From Pegoplata infirma (taxonomy: Eukaryota > Arthropoda > Insecta > Diptera > Anthomyiidae), in assembly GCA_963921195.1 (NCBI GenBank), contig OY992537.1, forward strand, positions 54,522,313-54,586,312: a DNA stretch of 64,000 bases, given 5' to 3'. The notes beneath the pieces were generated by a model. That model ran no database searches. It was given only the letters and a program-made list of their open reading frames with translations, and was not told where the DNA came from. The position numbers were made by a program, and so were the translations under genes. Of the stretch, positions 34,520 to 46,353 are shown in pieces; the first letter of the stretch is position 1; every line of letters begins with the position of its first letter.

Positions 34520-35782
34520 TCAAATTAATTTATTTTTATCGTGTGATGGATATTGTTTCCGATTTTCGGCCACGACCTGAAGCAAAACTATTTTTTCCTC
34601 CTCGTTACGGCACAATACGTTGTTATAGTCTTCTATTAATTTTACGCCTCTTTCGGCAGCGTCGTTGACAACATGTAATTTACTTAATATTTGCAGCGCT
34701 CGCTGGTAGTCCTGACGATTTTCCCAAGTATTTGGATCGGAAGCAATGAAATTTGTTGTTATTCCGAAGCGTGCAAAAAAATTTGGAGTCTCAGGTGTGA
34801 CGTAGTGGCTTAAATCAGTTTTCATGAGTTCTTGATACACTTGTTTCGATGCCATGTTAATTCTTTTCACACCTTCAAATCCAACAACATGTACTGGAGG
34901 ATTACAATCCTTGTTGCCACTGTCGCCGCTATCCTCTGAGGCATCTTCTTCCCCGATATCATCGTCTTCTTCTTCCTCGCTGTTTTCGTTAGACGATTCG
35001 TCCATCTCATCGTCAGATAACTCTTCCTCCAACTCCTCTTTCTCTTCTTCAAATATACGAAATGCATTCGACATTTTTCGTTTTATTTCACAAGAGATAT
35101 TCGGATCAAATAGTGCGAGGGCAACAGCTTCGCCACTGAGATACCAGAAATGTCCACAGAATCTCTTGACCAATCGTTGCGACAGAATCTTATCACTTGA
35201 AGCATAATTGGCAATCGCTTTCAAAAAATTCAAATTATTATTTGGAGCTTCTATTGCTTTGGTAGCGCTAAACCAAGCTTTTACGTAAATTGTTATGATG
35301 AAAACGGTCACATCAAGAAGTGCATTTAATTCTTTTTTGGCCAAACCGATATATTTTCGGAACAAAAACATTTTTAGGCAATATATGCCTTTTGCCATCT
35401 ATCGAGCATGACTGATGGGTCCTGGTGGGCTAAAATGCTTATTAGGAATATTTTCGCCAAGGTATAATAAAACAATTTCAAGAAACTCCTTGTAGTCGGC
35501 TCTGGGTTGCTTTTCTTTTATTTGAGCCCAACAAAACAACTTGATGTCTGTTTGGACTTGAGCTGGTATGTTGCCTACCACTTCCTCATCTTATATGCCA
35601 AGACTGTACGGTTTGTCTTTTATATTTTCCCACTGCTCTTTAAAACGCGCAAACATTAGCACTCCTGGTCCAGACGTTTTGCCGAATTTGGTTTCAAACA
35701 CTTTCCCCAGTTTTCCCCAGGGGAGCACCCCTACAAAGTGGAAATACGGCGTAGGTATGTTCAGAAAAAATGAAGGGGGCAA
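34520..35782 (-). pseudogene. Reading frame of unknown arthropod family enclosed by the foldback, two in-frame stops
   Basis: One minus-strand frame of about 420 codons runs from 35782 to 34520 and is interrupted only by TAA at 35591-35593 and TAG at 35399-35401. Recognisable segments in order are GPGVLMFARFKEQWENI, QPRADYKEFLEIVLLYLG, PPGPISHAR-stop-MAKGIYCLK (the stop replaces the Trp of an ARWMAK motif), VKAWFSATKAIEAPNN, a highly acidic Glu/Asp/Ser stretch (about residues 130-175 of the last segment), then NDAAERGVKLIEDYN and KIVLLQVVAENRKQYP near the end. These match a protein type I know from many uncharacterised arthropod and cnidarian entries; I know of no established function. The first ~25 codons lie in the right foldback arm, so the true N-terminus is missing. 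It is either the degenerate gene of the element itself or a captured fragment. Confidence 0.7.
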
Positions 35783-36670
35783 AAATTAATGGGGGTCAGT
35801 CTGCATTTCTCGTCCCTAAAAGGCACAGTGGGAGCGGTAGGCGCAAATTTTATAAAAAAAAATTAAAAAAAAAAAAAATTGTGTGGGGACACCCTTAAGG
35901 CTTAAGAATAGAGGGTAGGTTTGTTTGGGGAAAATGTTGGGGCTGAAAAAATATTGGGGGTCGGTCACACATTTAACTTCTCTAGGGTAACCCCTGCGAT
36001 AGTTAGAGCGGTGGGAGCAAGATTTACAAAAATGTCGTTTTGTGTGGGAGACCCCTTAGGAATTAGAGATATGGAATTGGTATGTTCAAAAGAAGTGTTG
36101 GGGGCTAAAAATTAATGGGGGTTGGTCTTGATAATGACCCCTCTAGGAGGCACCATTGGACCGGTAGGAGCTGATTTAATATGACAATTTAAGAAAAAAT
36201 AAAAAAAAATGTATGGGGACCACCCTAAGGATTGAAGATAGGGGGTAGGTATGTTCTAAGAAAATGTTGGGGTTGAAAAAATATTGGGGGTAGGTCATAC
36301 ATTTGATTCCTCTAGGATGACTTCTAGGACAGCTAGAGCGGTAGGAGCAAGATTTTTTAAAAATTGAACCTTTGTATGGGACCCCCCTTAGGGCTTGGAG
36401 ATAGGGCTTAGGTATGTTTGACAAAAGTGTTCAGGGGGAAAAAATAATGGGGGCCGGTCTCACATTTGGCCCCTCTAGGAGCAAAACCAGGGGAGTTTTG
36501 GGGCTTTTTGTGGATTTTTTCCCCTCTACGCCCAATTTTGACCCCGATGAGCGACCCCTAGATCCTATCCGACCTCCCCAATTTTTTGGCTCATACACTT
36601 TTTTTACCAACCTCACAAAATGAGCGGTTCTAGCGCTTCCAAATATTGCTGCTTAAAATCTCACACAACA
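35705..36670. repeat. Right-arm tandem subrepeats of the large foldback
   Basis: This is the reverse complement of 33316-34278, beginning at TTTTCCCCAGGGGAGCACCC (pairs with GGGTGCTCCCCTGGGGAAAA near 34255-34274) and ending at CGACCCCTAGATCCTATCCG. The arms are more alike than unrelated copies of the family, which fits one-time formation or conversion between arms. Confidence 0.85.
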
Positions 36671-37106
36671 CTATCCCACCCTTAATATAACATAGATGTT
36701 TTTTGTCCACTATTCGTAGTGTCATGGACGCCTTTATGATCCACAAAATGCAAGTTTTTTATCAGAGACCAATTTAGCGAAAACTTAAAAAAATGAAGAA
36801 ATCCGCGAATTTAAGGGCTTTAGATGAAAAGCTTTTAATCAAATTTATATTAGAAATATTGCTACAAGTTATATCTTTGTTTTCCATGCCATAAAATTTA
36901 AAAATCATTAGCTTTGGAATTTTTTTGTTAAAAAAGCAACTGAAAATCAGCCAATCTTTAATGACATTTTACAAGAAAACTGTACCATACATCGAAAAAC
37001 GGAGTACGCCATTCAATTCAGCATGTCCGAAATATATTGAAATGATGGTCGTACCTCTTGTTTTCTAAAATAGTGGTTAGTTTAGTCACGCAGTGTAATT
37101 TTGTCA

Positions 37107-37721
37107 TTATCAACAAAAACTTTGAAGCCTTATAACTTTATAATGGGTTGTGATATAAAGGTGATTTTGTACCAATTTTCTTAGCAAAAACATCCTCTTC
37201 ATCGTGCACGACTAAAAAAAAATTAAAATTTTTTTTTTTAATCGATATTTCCGCCCTCTGCAGAGGGTTTTTGGAATTTTGTTAAGAGCTCAAAAAACTG
37301 CCGTGTTATTAATTTTTGCTGTAGAATCGACTGGTGAAACAGATTTTCTCTGCAGAAAAATCAGCTCAAAATCCGCGATTTCAGATACTTTGAACTACCC
37401 CACACTGGGCCGGGATGGTAGTTTTTTTGGCCAAAATTAAAAAAAAAAATTATTAAATTAAAAAAAACGAGTGCACTATTGTATTAAGTATGACTAGCTG
37501 CAACTTGTCTGTAATTTTTGTAAAAATTGGTACACCCATTCTCTTGGAATGATCCATCAAATATAAAATATGTTTGTTTAAATCTCCATATACCGTAATC
37601 AAAAAAGCTAACAAATTTATACATTATTAAGATGGGACCTTGTTTTTTTTTTTGGGATTAATTTATTTGACAAAGGGAAGTACAACATGTAAATGGGTAT
37701 GAAAGCTCTTTTTCCCTATTT
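37107..37721. other. Unassigned DNA with repeat fragments
   Basis: 37260-37400 (TTGTTAAGAGCTCAAAAAAC, TGTAGAATCGACTGGTGAAA, AAAATCAGCTCAAAATCCGC) matches the interior of the hAT at about 10025-10150, so it is a fragment of that family without ends. No gene seen. Confidence 0.5.
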
Positions 37722-38772
37722 TTATACCCTCCACTCTAGTGATAGAGGGTATATATAAGTTTGTCATTCCGTTTGTAACACCTCGAAATATTGGTCTAGG
37801 ACCCCATAAAGTATATATATTTAAGATCCTCGATCGATTTTAAGACGATCTAGCGATGTCCGTCCGTCCGTCCGTCTGTCTGTCTGTCCGTCCGTAGAAA
37901 ACACGCCAACTTTTGAAAGACTTTACAGAGGCTACTGAAGTTTGGCATATATGTTTGCCATTTACGTGGTCAAGTTGGTATTGCAACCTAGCCAAATCGG
38001 TCCAGTGGTTCAAAAGTTATGAGCAAAAGAGTAAATTTCGGCAAGGGGTTTTCGCAAATTTACGAGATAAAAAACACGATAACTTTCGAAAAACAATAAT
38101 GAGACTGCTGAAACGTGGCATATATCTTTGCCGTTCCTCAGGTCTGTTCGGCATTGAATTTCAGCTCAATCGGTCAAGTGGTTCAAAAGTTATAAGCAAA
38201 ACCCCGAATTTCAGATTTTGTTCATCTAAGCAATGCTTTTCAAACTTGTTTAGTTTTAAAGCAATGCTTTTTAAACTTGTTTAGTTTTAAAAGTATTGGT
38301 AACTTAAAAATTACACTCGAGAAAAATTTTACACTCGAAAAAAATTTTACACTCAAAAAAATTTTACACTCAAAAAAAATTTAGTTTTTTTTACAAAAAT
38401 GTCATTATTTTGTGTACATACGTACGTGCATTCACTCAGAAATATTTTTACAGTAAAAAAAACATTACTATCGAAAAAAAAATTTACAGTCAAAAAAAAA
38501 ATAGTAATTTTTCTTTTTTAAATTACAAAATAAGGGATTTTTACTCAAAATAAAATATTTATAATCAAAATTGCTAATTTTTTCACGTTAAAAAATGTAC
38601 TATCCGTTAAAAAAAATGTATTGTGGAGGGTATTCATAGATTCGGCAATGTCGAATTTAACTTTTCTACTTGTTTTTTTTTTCACATTAGAAAATTAACT
38701 ATCCATGAAAAAAGGCATTGTGGATGGTATTTATAGATTTGGCCAAGTCGAATTTAACTTTTCTACTTGTTT
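37722..38772 (+). mobile_element. Helentron with two consecutive 3' ends
   Basis: Start TTTTTATACCCTCCACTCTA, then TTTGTCATTCCGTTTGTAAC, GACCCCATAAAGTATATATA, CGATCGATTTTAAGACGATC, and (GTCC/GTCTG)n at 37859-37900. The body holds TTTGGCATATATGTTTGCCA and TCGGTCCAGTGGTTCAAAAG. The first 3' end is at 38625-38671 (GTGGAGGGTATTCATAGATT, hairpin ATTCGGCAATGTCGAAT, CTACTTGTTTT). A second, similar 3' end follows at 38672-38772 (ATTTGGCCAAGTCGAAT, CTACTTGTTTT). Tandem 3' ends are expected if replication starts in one copy and ends at the next terminator. The 123-codon frame at 37913-38284 is not conserved in other copies. Confidence 0.83.
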
Positions 38773-40163
38773 TTTTTTTTAATTTTAAAAAATCCAAAAA
38801 CTTTGTTCTCCGTTTTTACGGCCTCAAATTTTTACTATAGTTTTAGATCTTGGAGTTAGTTTTAGACCTTGGACGATAAAAATTACATAGACGGTCAAAA
38901 TTGGATAAATTTTTTTTTTGCCATACAAAAAAATGCTGGTCTACTAATCACACATACAATTCTTTGATACCATTCAATTAAAATCATTGAACAAATTTTT
39001 AAAATTTTTGAACTTCAATTACATACACAAATATGAAAATGTCATATGAATAAAATTTTGTATACAAAACTAAATTACATTTATGACATACAATTGTTCA
39101 ATATCGAAATAACTGACATTGTCATTTAGTTGCAAATTTGTACGAGTGAGTATGTGCGTTACTCCCATTAACATTTTACCCATATTATTGTTGTTAACAA
39201 AATTTATAAATGCAAACGAAGTACAATACGAAATAATTCCGCATACGCAAAATAGTTGAAATGACAGAGACAACCTTATCAAGGGAAAAATGTCAAATAA
39301 TATCAAAAGTTATAATTCTCGTGTAACCAAAATCAATTAATAGCAATGCATACGAGTAACCTAGCAAACAAAATTGTATTTAATTGATGTTCGTAAAAAA
39401 TCAATTGGAATTTTTAAAATATAAACTGCCCCGAATTTCAGTTGGATTTTTCTGAATATCATTAAAAGTCCAATTTCTTAAAAAAATCGAGCTTCAAAAT
39501 ATCAATTTCAATTCAACCTTTCATAGATTCGATTTACCTTTTATGAATTTCTATTGGATTTTTTTGAACTTTCCCTAATTTCAATTGGATTTTCCTGAAT
39601 ATCATTTCGGATTTCCGAATTTCATTTAGCATTTCTTCAGAAATTCAATTGGGTTTCTCCATATGTCAAGTTGGCTTTTCAGAATTTCAATTGGTGTTTT
39701 TTTTTTTAATTTGAATTGCAAAAGGTGTTTATGTCTTAAGGCTGTTTTAGACGCGACAAATTTAATTTAAAATTAACAAAAAAAAAGTAAAAACGAAAAC
39801 AAAACCATAAAGTTAATTTTAATAACATCTTGTTTTAATTGGTCATTATTATAATTCAAAAATTTCCATCCTAAAATCTATTATAAAAGTGTTTGCAACA
39901 TTTAAAAATCCATAACGAAAATGAACTTTATTCACACTTTGCTTTTTGCCGGCAGAAGTACCATTCAAGTTAAAAGAATTTAGTGTTTTTTTTTATACCC
40001 GCCACTTACATTAAAAGTCTCTTGTGAAGCACACTACGTTCTTTATGAAAATTAAATTAGTTGAAGAAAACAGAAAATTAGCGGACAACATTTGTAAACA
40101 ATGTAAAATATGCCTTCACCCGTTTGTTGGCAAGGATAATAAAAATGTTTGCAATAAATCATA
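38773..40163. other. AT-rich DNA with a weak CAATTGGATTTTTCTGAAT repeat
   Basis: At 39360-39720 a degenerate unit of about 40 bp, with TTTCAATTGGATTTTTCTGA as its core, repeats about eight times. The rest has no supported feature. The small minus-strand open frame at 39070-39306 has no domain or splice signals I could confirm. Confidence 0.5.
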
Positions 40164-40643
40164 CACAAAAAAAACCTTGTAAAGTGGCAAAAAATGTTTG
40201 TAACTTTTTTTTTTCTACCCCCTATTTGACAAAAAATCCTTGTTAATTTACAAACTTTTTATCAATAATTTTTTTTTTTTTTACGTGATAAAATTTACAA
40301 TGTTTCGTGATTTTACTAGATTTTTTGCTACCTCCAATTTTACGAGAATTCCTAGTTAAAATTACGAGCTTTTTTGTAATTTGCCAAGATTTTTACCAAT
40401 AAAATTGTAAATTTACAACCTTTTTTGCGAAATAAAACTTACAAGGAATTCTCGTGAATTTATTAGATTTGTTTTGTAAAAAACCTTGGAAATTTGTAAA
40501 ATTACAAAAAAAATTGTAAAATTACAAAACCATTTGAATTTCGATCGAAATTTTTTTTTTTAAATATCAAGGAAACTGTCAAATATTGGTAAAATGGGAT
40601 AACGAGACTTTTTTTAGTAATTTCACAAGGTTTTTTTTTTGTG
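40164..40643. mobile_element. MITE of family 'E', 480 bp, TA duplication
   Basis: Ends CACAAAAAAAACCTTGTAAA (40164) and TTTCACAAGGTTTTTTTTTTGTG (to 40643) are inverted; TA occurs on both sides (40162-40163 and 40644-40645). The interior is inverted too: GAATTCCTAGTTAAAATTAC against AAGGAATTCTCGTGAATTTA. Related copies are at 19.6 and 61.2 kb. A TA target suggests Tc1/mariner-type mobilisation. Confidence 0.75.
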
Positions 40644-41024
40644 TATTAAGAATGGATGATAGACGTCTGAAAGTAGCGATCAAGTGGAGTAAAACTGCAT
40701 TTACAGTTTTCATTTCGTGATCCTGTTTCCTTTTAAAATATTTGTTTGAAATATTTGTAATTACCCTAGGTAACGGCAAATGATAGAGGAGGTAACGGCA
40801 GATGATAGAGGAGGATCTCCCCTAATTTTTACATTTTTATATTTTGCCATATCAGAATAAATGGATGTGAATAAAGTCATTTGAAAACTTTATCAAAATA
40901 CTTTGTTGAACATTTTAAATGATATTGAAGGACACATTTTTGAATTTATCTCCTTTTTCCTGATATGTAAATATAATAAAATAAGAAAATTAGGGGAGAT
41001 TCTCCTCTTTCATTTAATATCAAT

Positions 41025-41756
41025 CCCAGCAAAACTTTGGTAATGGGTAGTGATTATATAACACATTACCAGGTAATGCATATAACTTATTTGTAGCATT
41101 ATTTTATGATGTCTTACCAAACATTTGTTCCACAACGTATTATTTTCAAGTGAAAAATAATGCATTACTAATAATTTGCTACGTAATACATGATTACTGG
41201 AAAAAATGTATTTCATATTTATTATTTCTAAACATTAAATCATGGATGATTTATATTTGGTTATATTATGTATTATTTGAAAGTTTGAAATAATGTATTA
41301 TTTATAATTGGATGCATAATGCATTACCATAACATAAAAAATAATTATTTTATAAAAAATGCATAAGTTTAATCTAGAGATGGGCTCACGACAGGAAATT
41401 TCTAACGACACACACTCACGAGCATATTTTATCTACTTACACTCACTTACAATCAAGTGAGTAAATTTAATACAAAATTACTTTTTCACTACTCGTAACA
41501 CCTTATATATTATCTTCTGGTATGCTATATTATTTCATTTTTCGTAACCTATAAAATATCATATATTTTACACCTTACTCGTATTCTTCGTTATAAATTT
41601 ATGACTTATTTTATACCTTACTGGTATTCTTTGTGATAATGTGTATGCATTACTTTGAGTCTCATCGCCTGTTAAAATCATCAATGCTGCAATGTATAAA
41701 ATAAGAGATCCTATACCTTATTTTATACCTTATTTGGTAATCTAAGTTTTGCTGGG
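41025..41756. mobile_element. CCCAGCAAAA MITE, family 1, copy a
   Basis: Ends CCCAGCAAAACTTTGGTAAT (41025) and TACCTTATTTGG..TAAGTTTTGCTGGG (to 41756) share inverted termini CCCAGCAAAACTT. AT is repeated at both sides (41023-41024, 41757-41758), and removal restores FB-A sequence seen at 52.5 kb. Inside are GGTAATGCATATAAC / AATAATGCATTAC motifs in the first half and, in the second half, a captured TAGAGATGGGCTCACGAC piece from a hAT element followed by GTAAGGTATAAAATA-type repeats. No ORF. Confidence 0.88.
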
Positions 41757-42148
41757 ATAGTGGCATCCTAGGTTAAGTACAAATATTAAAAAAATATTTT
41801 ATAAAACTTAATCCTCTAAAACTTTGAAGTCATTTTAAAAGGAAACAGGATCACGAAATGAAAAACTTTAAGTGCAGTTTTACTACATTTAGTCTCTAGT
41901 TTCAAACGTACCCAGCAAAACTTAGATTACCAAATAAGGTATAAAATATGGTATAGGATCTCTTATTTTATACATTGCAGCATTGATGATTTTAACAGGC
42001 GATGAGACTCAAAGTAATGCATACACATTATCACAAAGAATACCAGTAAGGTATAAAATAAGTCATAAATTTATAACGAAGAATACGAGTAAGGTGTAAA
42101 ATATATGATATTTTATAGGTTACGAGAAATTAAATAATATAGCATACC

Positions 42149-43894
42149 TAACCTGACCAACCATCCCGCTTTTGGCGGGATTATCCCGCTTTTTGATGCC
42201 TCATCCCGCCTTGAATTCCGATCCCGCTTTTTAAACAAAAGTCCCGCTTCATCCCGCTTTATCCCGCTTTTTGGCTTTTGGAATAGCAAAGTACAATTTT
42301 TACGCTATTTTAATAATATTTTGAGAAATATATTTTTGAGCATATTAACTATTTTTTACCGTATAAAGATAATGTTAAGAAAAATTTTGTTACTCAAAAA
42401 ACATGAGACAAGAGAACCCTACTGGACTGATTTAAATCAAAATTATATTTTAAATAAAATTTTTTAATTGTGATACTTCGAATATTCCGAAAAAAGCTTT
42501 CAATAAAAAAAGTAGTAAACTTAAATACATGTTTCCTTCACAAAATTTTTCAGATATTAGGGAATTTTAACTACAGAAAAATGTTCAGATTCTAAAACCA
42601 TTTTCATATAAAAAAGTTCTTTAATTCTCATATCGGATAAAAATGATCAGATTCAACATTTTATTATAGAAAATGTCTCATTCTTAGAAATATTTTGAGA
42701 AAAATTCTGAAATAATTCTCATAATATTAGGTAGTTCTCAGATTTTGAGATCTTTTTTGCGTACAAAAATCCTCAGATGCTGAAACATTTTTTAAAATTA
42801 TCGGTTCCTAAAAATTTCTTCCTAAAAAAAAATTTGATACCATTTTCTAAAAATAAATTCTTAAATTTTATAGCCCCGTAAAAAAATTGATTAGATCTGG
42901 TCTAATTTTTAAAAATCTAATAATGTCATTTGTATCTGATAAGATCTACTATATACGAAATTTGTCTCCAATTTCGAGATCTGGTAGATCTGATCCGTCA
43001 TTGCATCTGATCAGATCCTGAAATTGTGGAAAAATGTCGGATCAAAAAGACCTGATCAGATAGAATTTTATTTATTAGATCCAAGGGGATTTTTCTATCG
43101 AAAAATGCCCATTTTTTCAAGGGACATTTTTCGATAGAAAATATTTGAGAATGGAAAATTTTAAAGTTCTAATGTTTTCTAAGATAATTTCATATAGAAA
43201 AATTATTAGGTTCTAAGACATTTTTCGAAAGAAAAATCTAAGACGAAACTTAAAAAAAAAAATTTACAGACTCAAAGACACATTTCCTTTATAAAATTTC
43301 TCAACAGAAATTTTCAGACTCTGGGAGATTTAAAAAAAAAAACTTAGATTCTGATATAATTTTCTATAGAAAAATTCCAAAACATTTTTCTTTTTGGAAA
43401 TAATCATAGATTTTAAAAAACTTTTCCTATAGAAAAATTCTCTGATTCTAAAATATTATTTACAGGAAAAATCTCTTTTTCCATATAATAAATTCTTAGC
43501 TTCTGAAATATATTTCTCATAAAAAAACTATCAGATTCTGAAACGTTTTTCTTGTAGAAAAATTATCCGATTTTAAAAAACTTTTTCAGAAAAATTCTTG
43601 TCATTCTCTGAAATATTTTATTCTAAGGTAATTCACAGTTGCCAAGGGATTTTTTCTATAGAAAATTTATAAGACTCTTAAACATTTTTCCTACAGAAGA
43701 ATTCTTAAAATTTTAGATAATAATGCATTTTTTATGCATTATTTTTCATGCATTTTTTTTAAAATTGTGGAGGGTATTCTTGGTTCGTTCAAGTCGAATT
43801 TCACTCATTAAAAAAAATCCCGCTTTTTACATCAAAATCCCGCTTTTTCAACCTTTCGATCCCGCTTTTCAGTCAAAAGTAGTTGGTCAGGTTA
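42149..43894. mobile_element. hAT-like element with CCCGCTTT subterminal repeats, 8-bp TSD
   Basis: Ends TAACCTGACCAAC (42149-42161) and GTTGGTCAGGTTA (about 43882-43894, one base variant) are inverted. Perfect 8-bp duplications AGCATACC flank it (42141-42148, 43895-43902), and the joined flanks match the intact MITE copy at 45.53 kb. Near the left end ATCCCGCTTT recurs about seven times and near the right end three times, all in the same direction rather than inverted. The middle is diverged AAAATTCTCAGATTCTGA units; at about 43765-43800 a Helentron-like GTGGAGGGTATTCTTGGTTC piece is visible. No transposase frame. Confidence 0.9.
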
Positions 43895-44062
43895 AGCATA
43901 CCAGAAGATAATATATAAGGTGTTACGAGTAGTGAAAAAGTAATTTTGTATTAAATTTACTCACGTGATTGTAAGTGAGTGTAAGTAGATAAAATATGCT
44001 CGTGAGTGTGTGTCGTTAGAAATTTCCTGTCGTGAGCCCATCTCTAGTTTAAACTTATGAAT

Positions 44063-44793
44063 CCCAGCAAAACTTAGATTACCAAATAAGGTATAAAATA
44101 AGGTATATGATCTCTTATTTTATACATTGCAGCATTGATGATTTTAACAGGCGATGAGACCCAAAGTAATGCATCCACATTATCACATAGAATACCAGTA
44201 AGGTATAAAATAAGTCATAAATTTATAACGAAGAATACCAGTAAGGTGTAAAATATATGATATTTTATAGGTTACGAGTAAGGTATATAATATAGCATAC
44301 CAGAACGTAATATATAAGGTGTTACGAGTAGTGAAAAAGTAATTTTGTATTAAATTTACTCACGTGATTGTAAGTGAGTGTAAGTAGATATAATATGCTA
44401 GTGAGTGTGAGTCGTTAGAAATTTCTTGTCGTGAGCCCATCTCTAGTTTAAACTTATGCATTTTTTTATAAAATAATTATTTTTTATGTTATTGTAATCC
44501 ATTATGCATTTAATTATAAATAATGCATTATTTCAAACTTTCAAATAATACATAATGTAACCAAATATAAATCATCCATGATATAATGTTTAGAAATAAT
44601 AAATATGAAATACATTTTTCCAATAATCATGCATTACGTAGCAAATTATTAGTAATGCATTATTTTTCACTTTAAAATAATACGTTGTGGAACAAATGTT
44701 TGGTAAGACATCCTAAAATAATGCTACAAATAAGGTATATATTACCTGGTAATGTGTTATATAATCACTACCCATTACCAAAGTTTTGCTGGG
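44063..44793. mobile_element. CCCAGCAAAA MITE, family 1, copy c
   Basis: A complete copy from CCCAGCAAAACTTAGATTAC (44063) to CAAAGTTTTGCTGGG (44793), in reverse orientation to copy a, with the GAGCCCATCTCTAGTTTAAA piece in the middle. It lies where the second half of copy b would be expected, but the 2-bp duplication is not clean. Confidence 0.85.
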
Positions 44794-45319
44794 AAGCAAC
44801 AGAATTTTAATGTGTACGTGTGTCGACTGCGCACAAGCATAATTTTTTAGCCTATTTCCGCGGGAATAGGAATTACAAAAATGTCCGACACTGTTCTAAA
44901 TAAAGAGGAATGAAATGCCATTACCCGATTTTGCCACTTTTTTTTACAAAACTTAAACTTGCTTGGAGGGGGGTGTAAGTTGCTTAATTTTTTTTTTTTT
45001 GTAGAAAAAAAATTCTCAGATTTCCAAGATTATTATTCTCATATAGAAAAATTCTCAGATTCTTAAAAATTTTTCCCGCAAAGAAAAATGTTCAAATCCT
45101 GGGGCACTTTTCTCTTATAGAAAAATTCTCAGATTGTTGGACATTTTTCGGCGTAGAAAAATTCTCAGATTCAGATTACATTTTTTCCTATGGAAAAATT
45201 CTCGGTTTCTGAAAAAAAATTTTCTTATAGAAAAAATTTTCAGATTCGACGACATTTTTCCATAAAGAAAAAATACTAAGTTTTTGAGATAGTTTTCTGA
45301 AAAGAATATTTCTCCGATT
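44794..45319. other. Spacer between two MITE copies
   Basis: Contains a segment (44890-44985, GAGGAATGAAATGCCATTAC) inverted relative to 12.24-12.33 kb and then a run of GAAAAATTCTCAGATTC-type units (44995-45315), like those inside element D and the hAT at 42.1 kb. It was probably carried in with copies c and d; how is unclear. Confidence 0.45.
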
Positions 45320-46040
45320 CCCAGCAAAACTTAGATTACCAAATAAGGTATAGGATCTCTTATTTTATACATTGCAGCATTGATGATTTTAACAGGCGAT
45401 GAGACTCAAAGTAATGCATCCACATTATCACAAAGAATACCAGTAAGGTATAAAATAAGTCATAAATTTATAACGAAGAATACGAGTAAGGTGTAAAATA
45501 TATGATATTTTATAGGTTACCAGAAATGGAATAATATTGCATACCAGATGATAATATATAAGGTGTTACGAGTAGTGAAAAAGTAATTTTGTATTAAATT
45601 TACTCACGTGATTGTAAGTGAGTGTAAATAGATATAATATGCTCGTGAGCGTGTCTCGTTAGAAATTTCCTGTCGTGAGCCCATCTCTAGTTTAAACTTA
45701 TGCATTTTTTTATAAAATAATTATTTTTTATGTTATTGTAATGCATTATGCATCCAATTATAAATAATACATTATTTCAAACTTTCAAATAATAGATAAT
45801 GTAACCAAATATAAGTCATCCATGATTTAATGTTTAGAAATAACAAATATGAAATACATTTTTTCCAATAATCATGCATTACGTAGCAAATTATTAGTAA
45901 TGCATTATTTTTCACTTGAAAATAATACATTGTGGAACAAATGTTTGGTAAGACATCATAAAATAATGCTACAAATAAGTTATATACATTACCTGGTAAT
46001 GTGTTATATAATCACTACCCATTACCAAAGTTTTGCTGGG
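45320..46040. mobile_element. CCCAGCAAAA MITE, family 1, copy d
   Basis: A complete copy from CCCAGCAAAACTTAGATTAC (45320) to CCAAAGTTTTGCTGGG (46040), same orientation as copy c and very similar to it. At 46041 the second half of copy b resumes (AATAATTATTTTTTAAGTTA). Confidence 0.85.
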
Positions 46041-46353
46041 ATGTTTTTAAAAATAATTATTTTTTAAGTTATTGTAATGCATTATGCATCCAATTATAAA
46101 TAATGCATTACTTCAAACTTTCAAATAATACATAATGTAATCAAATATAAGTCATCCATGATTTAATGTTTAGAAATAATAAATATGAAATACATTTTTT
46201 CCAATAATCATGCATTACGTAGCAAATTATTAGTAATGCATTATTTTTCACTTGAAAATAATACGTTGTGGAACAAATGTTTGGTAAGACATCCTAAAAT
46301 AATGCTACAAATAAGGTATATACATTACCTGGTAATGTGTTATATAATCACTA

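Larger units (their letters stand above)
32405..37106. mobile_element. Large foldback transposon with enclosed coding region (4.7 kb)
   Basis: The whole block is an inverted repeat around a central unique segment. Outer arms (32405-33316 and about 36672-37106) pair from ATTACACTGCGCAAC on the left to CACGCAGTGTAAT on the right, through CGGAGTACGCCAT/ATGGCGTACTCCG and ATAGTGGACAAAAAAC. Inner arms (33316-34278 and 35705-36670) are tandem subrepeats. The middle holds a minus-strand reading frame. The plan resembles Drosophila FB elements, where long inverted arms built of tandem subrepeats flank a gene (FB-NOF), but no sequence link to NOF is visible. The left outer arm carries a separate 381-bp insertion (32921-33301) absent from the right arm. 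TSD not resolved. Confidence 0.82.

Noticed and set aside
34854..35207. 117-codon Ser-rich open frame on the plus strand
   Set aside because: It is the antisense of the acidic stretch of the minus-strand frame at 34520-35782; Ser runs result from reading Glu/Asp codons in reverse.
37913..38284. 123-codon open frame in the Helentron at 37.7 kb
   Set aside because: The homologous stretch at 61.6-61.9 kb has stops and frameshifts, and there is no Rep or helicase motif.
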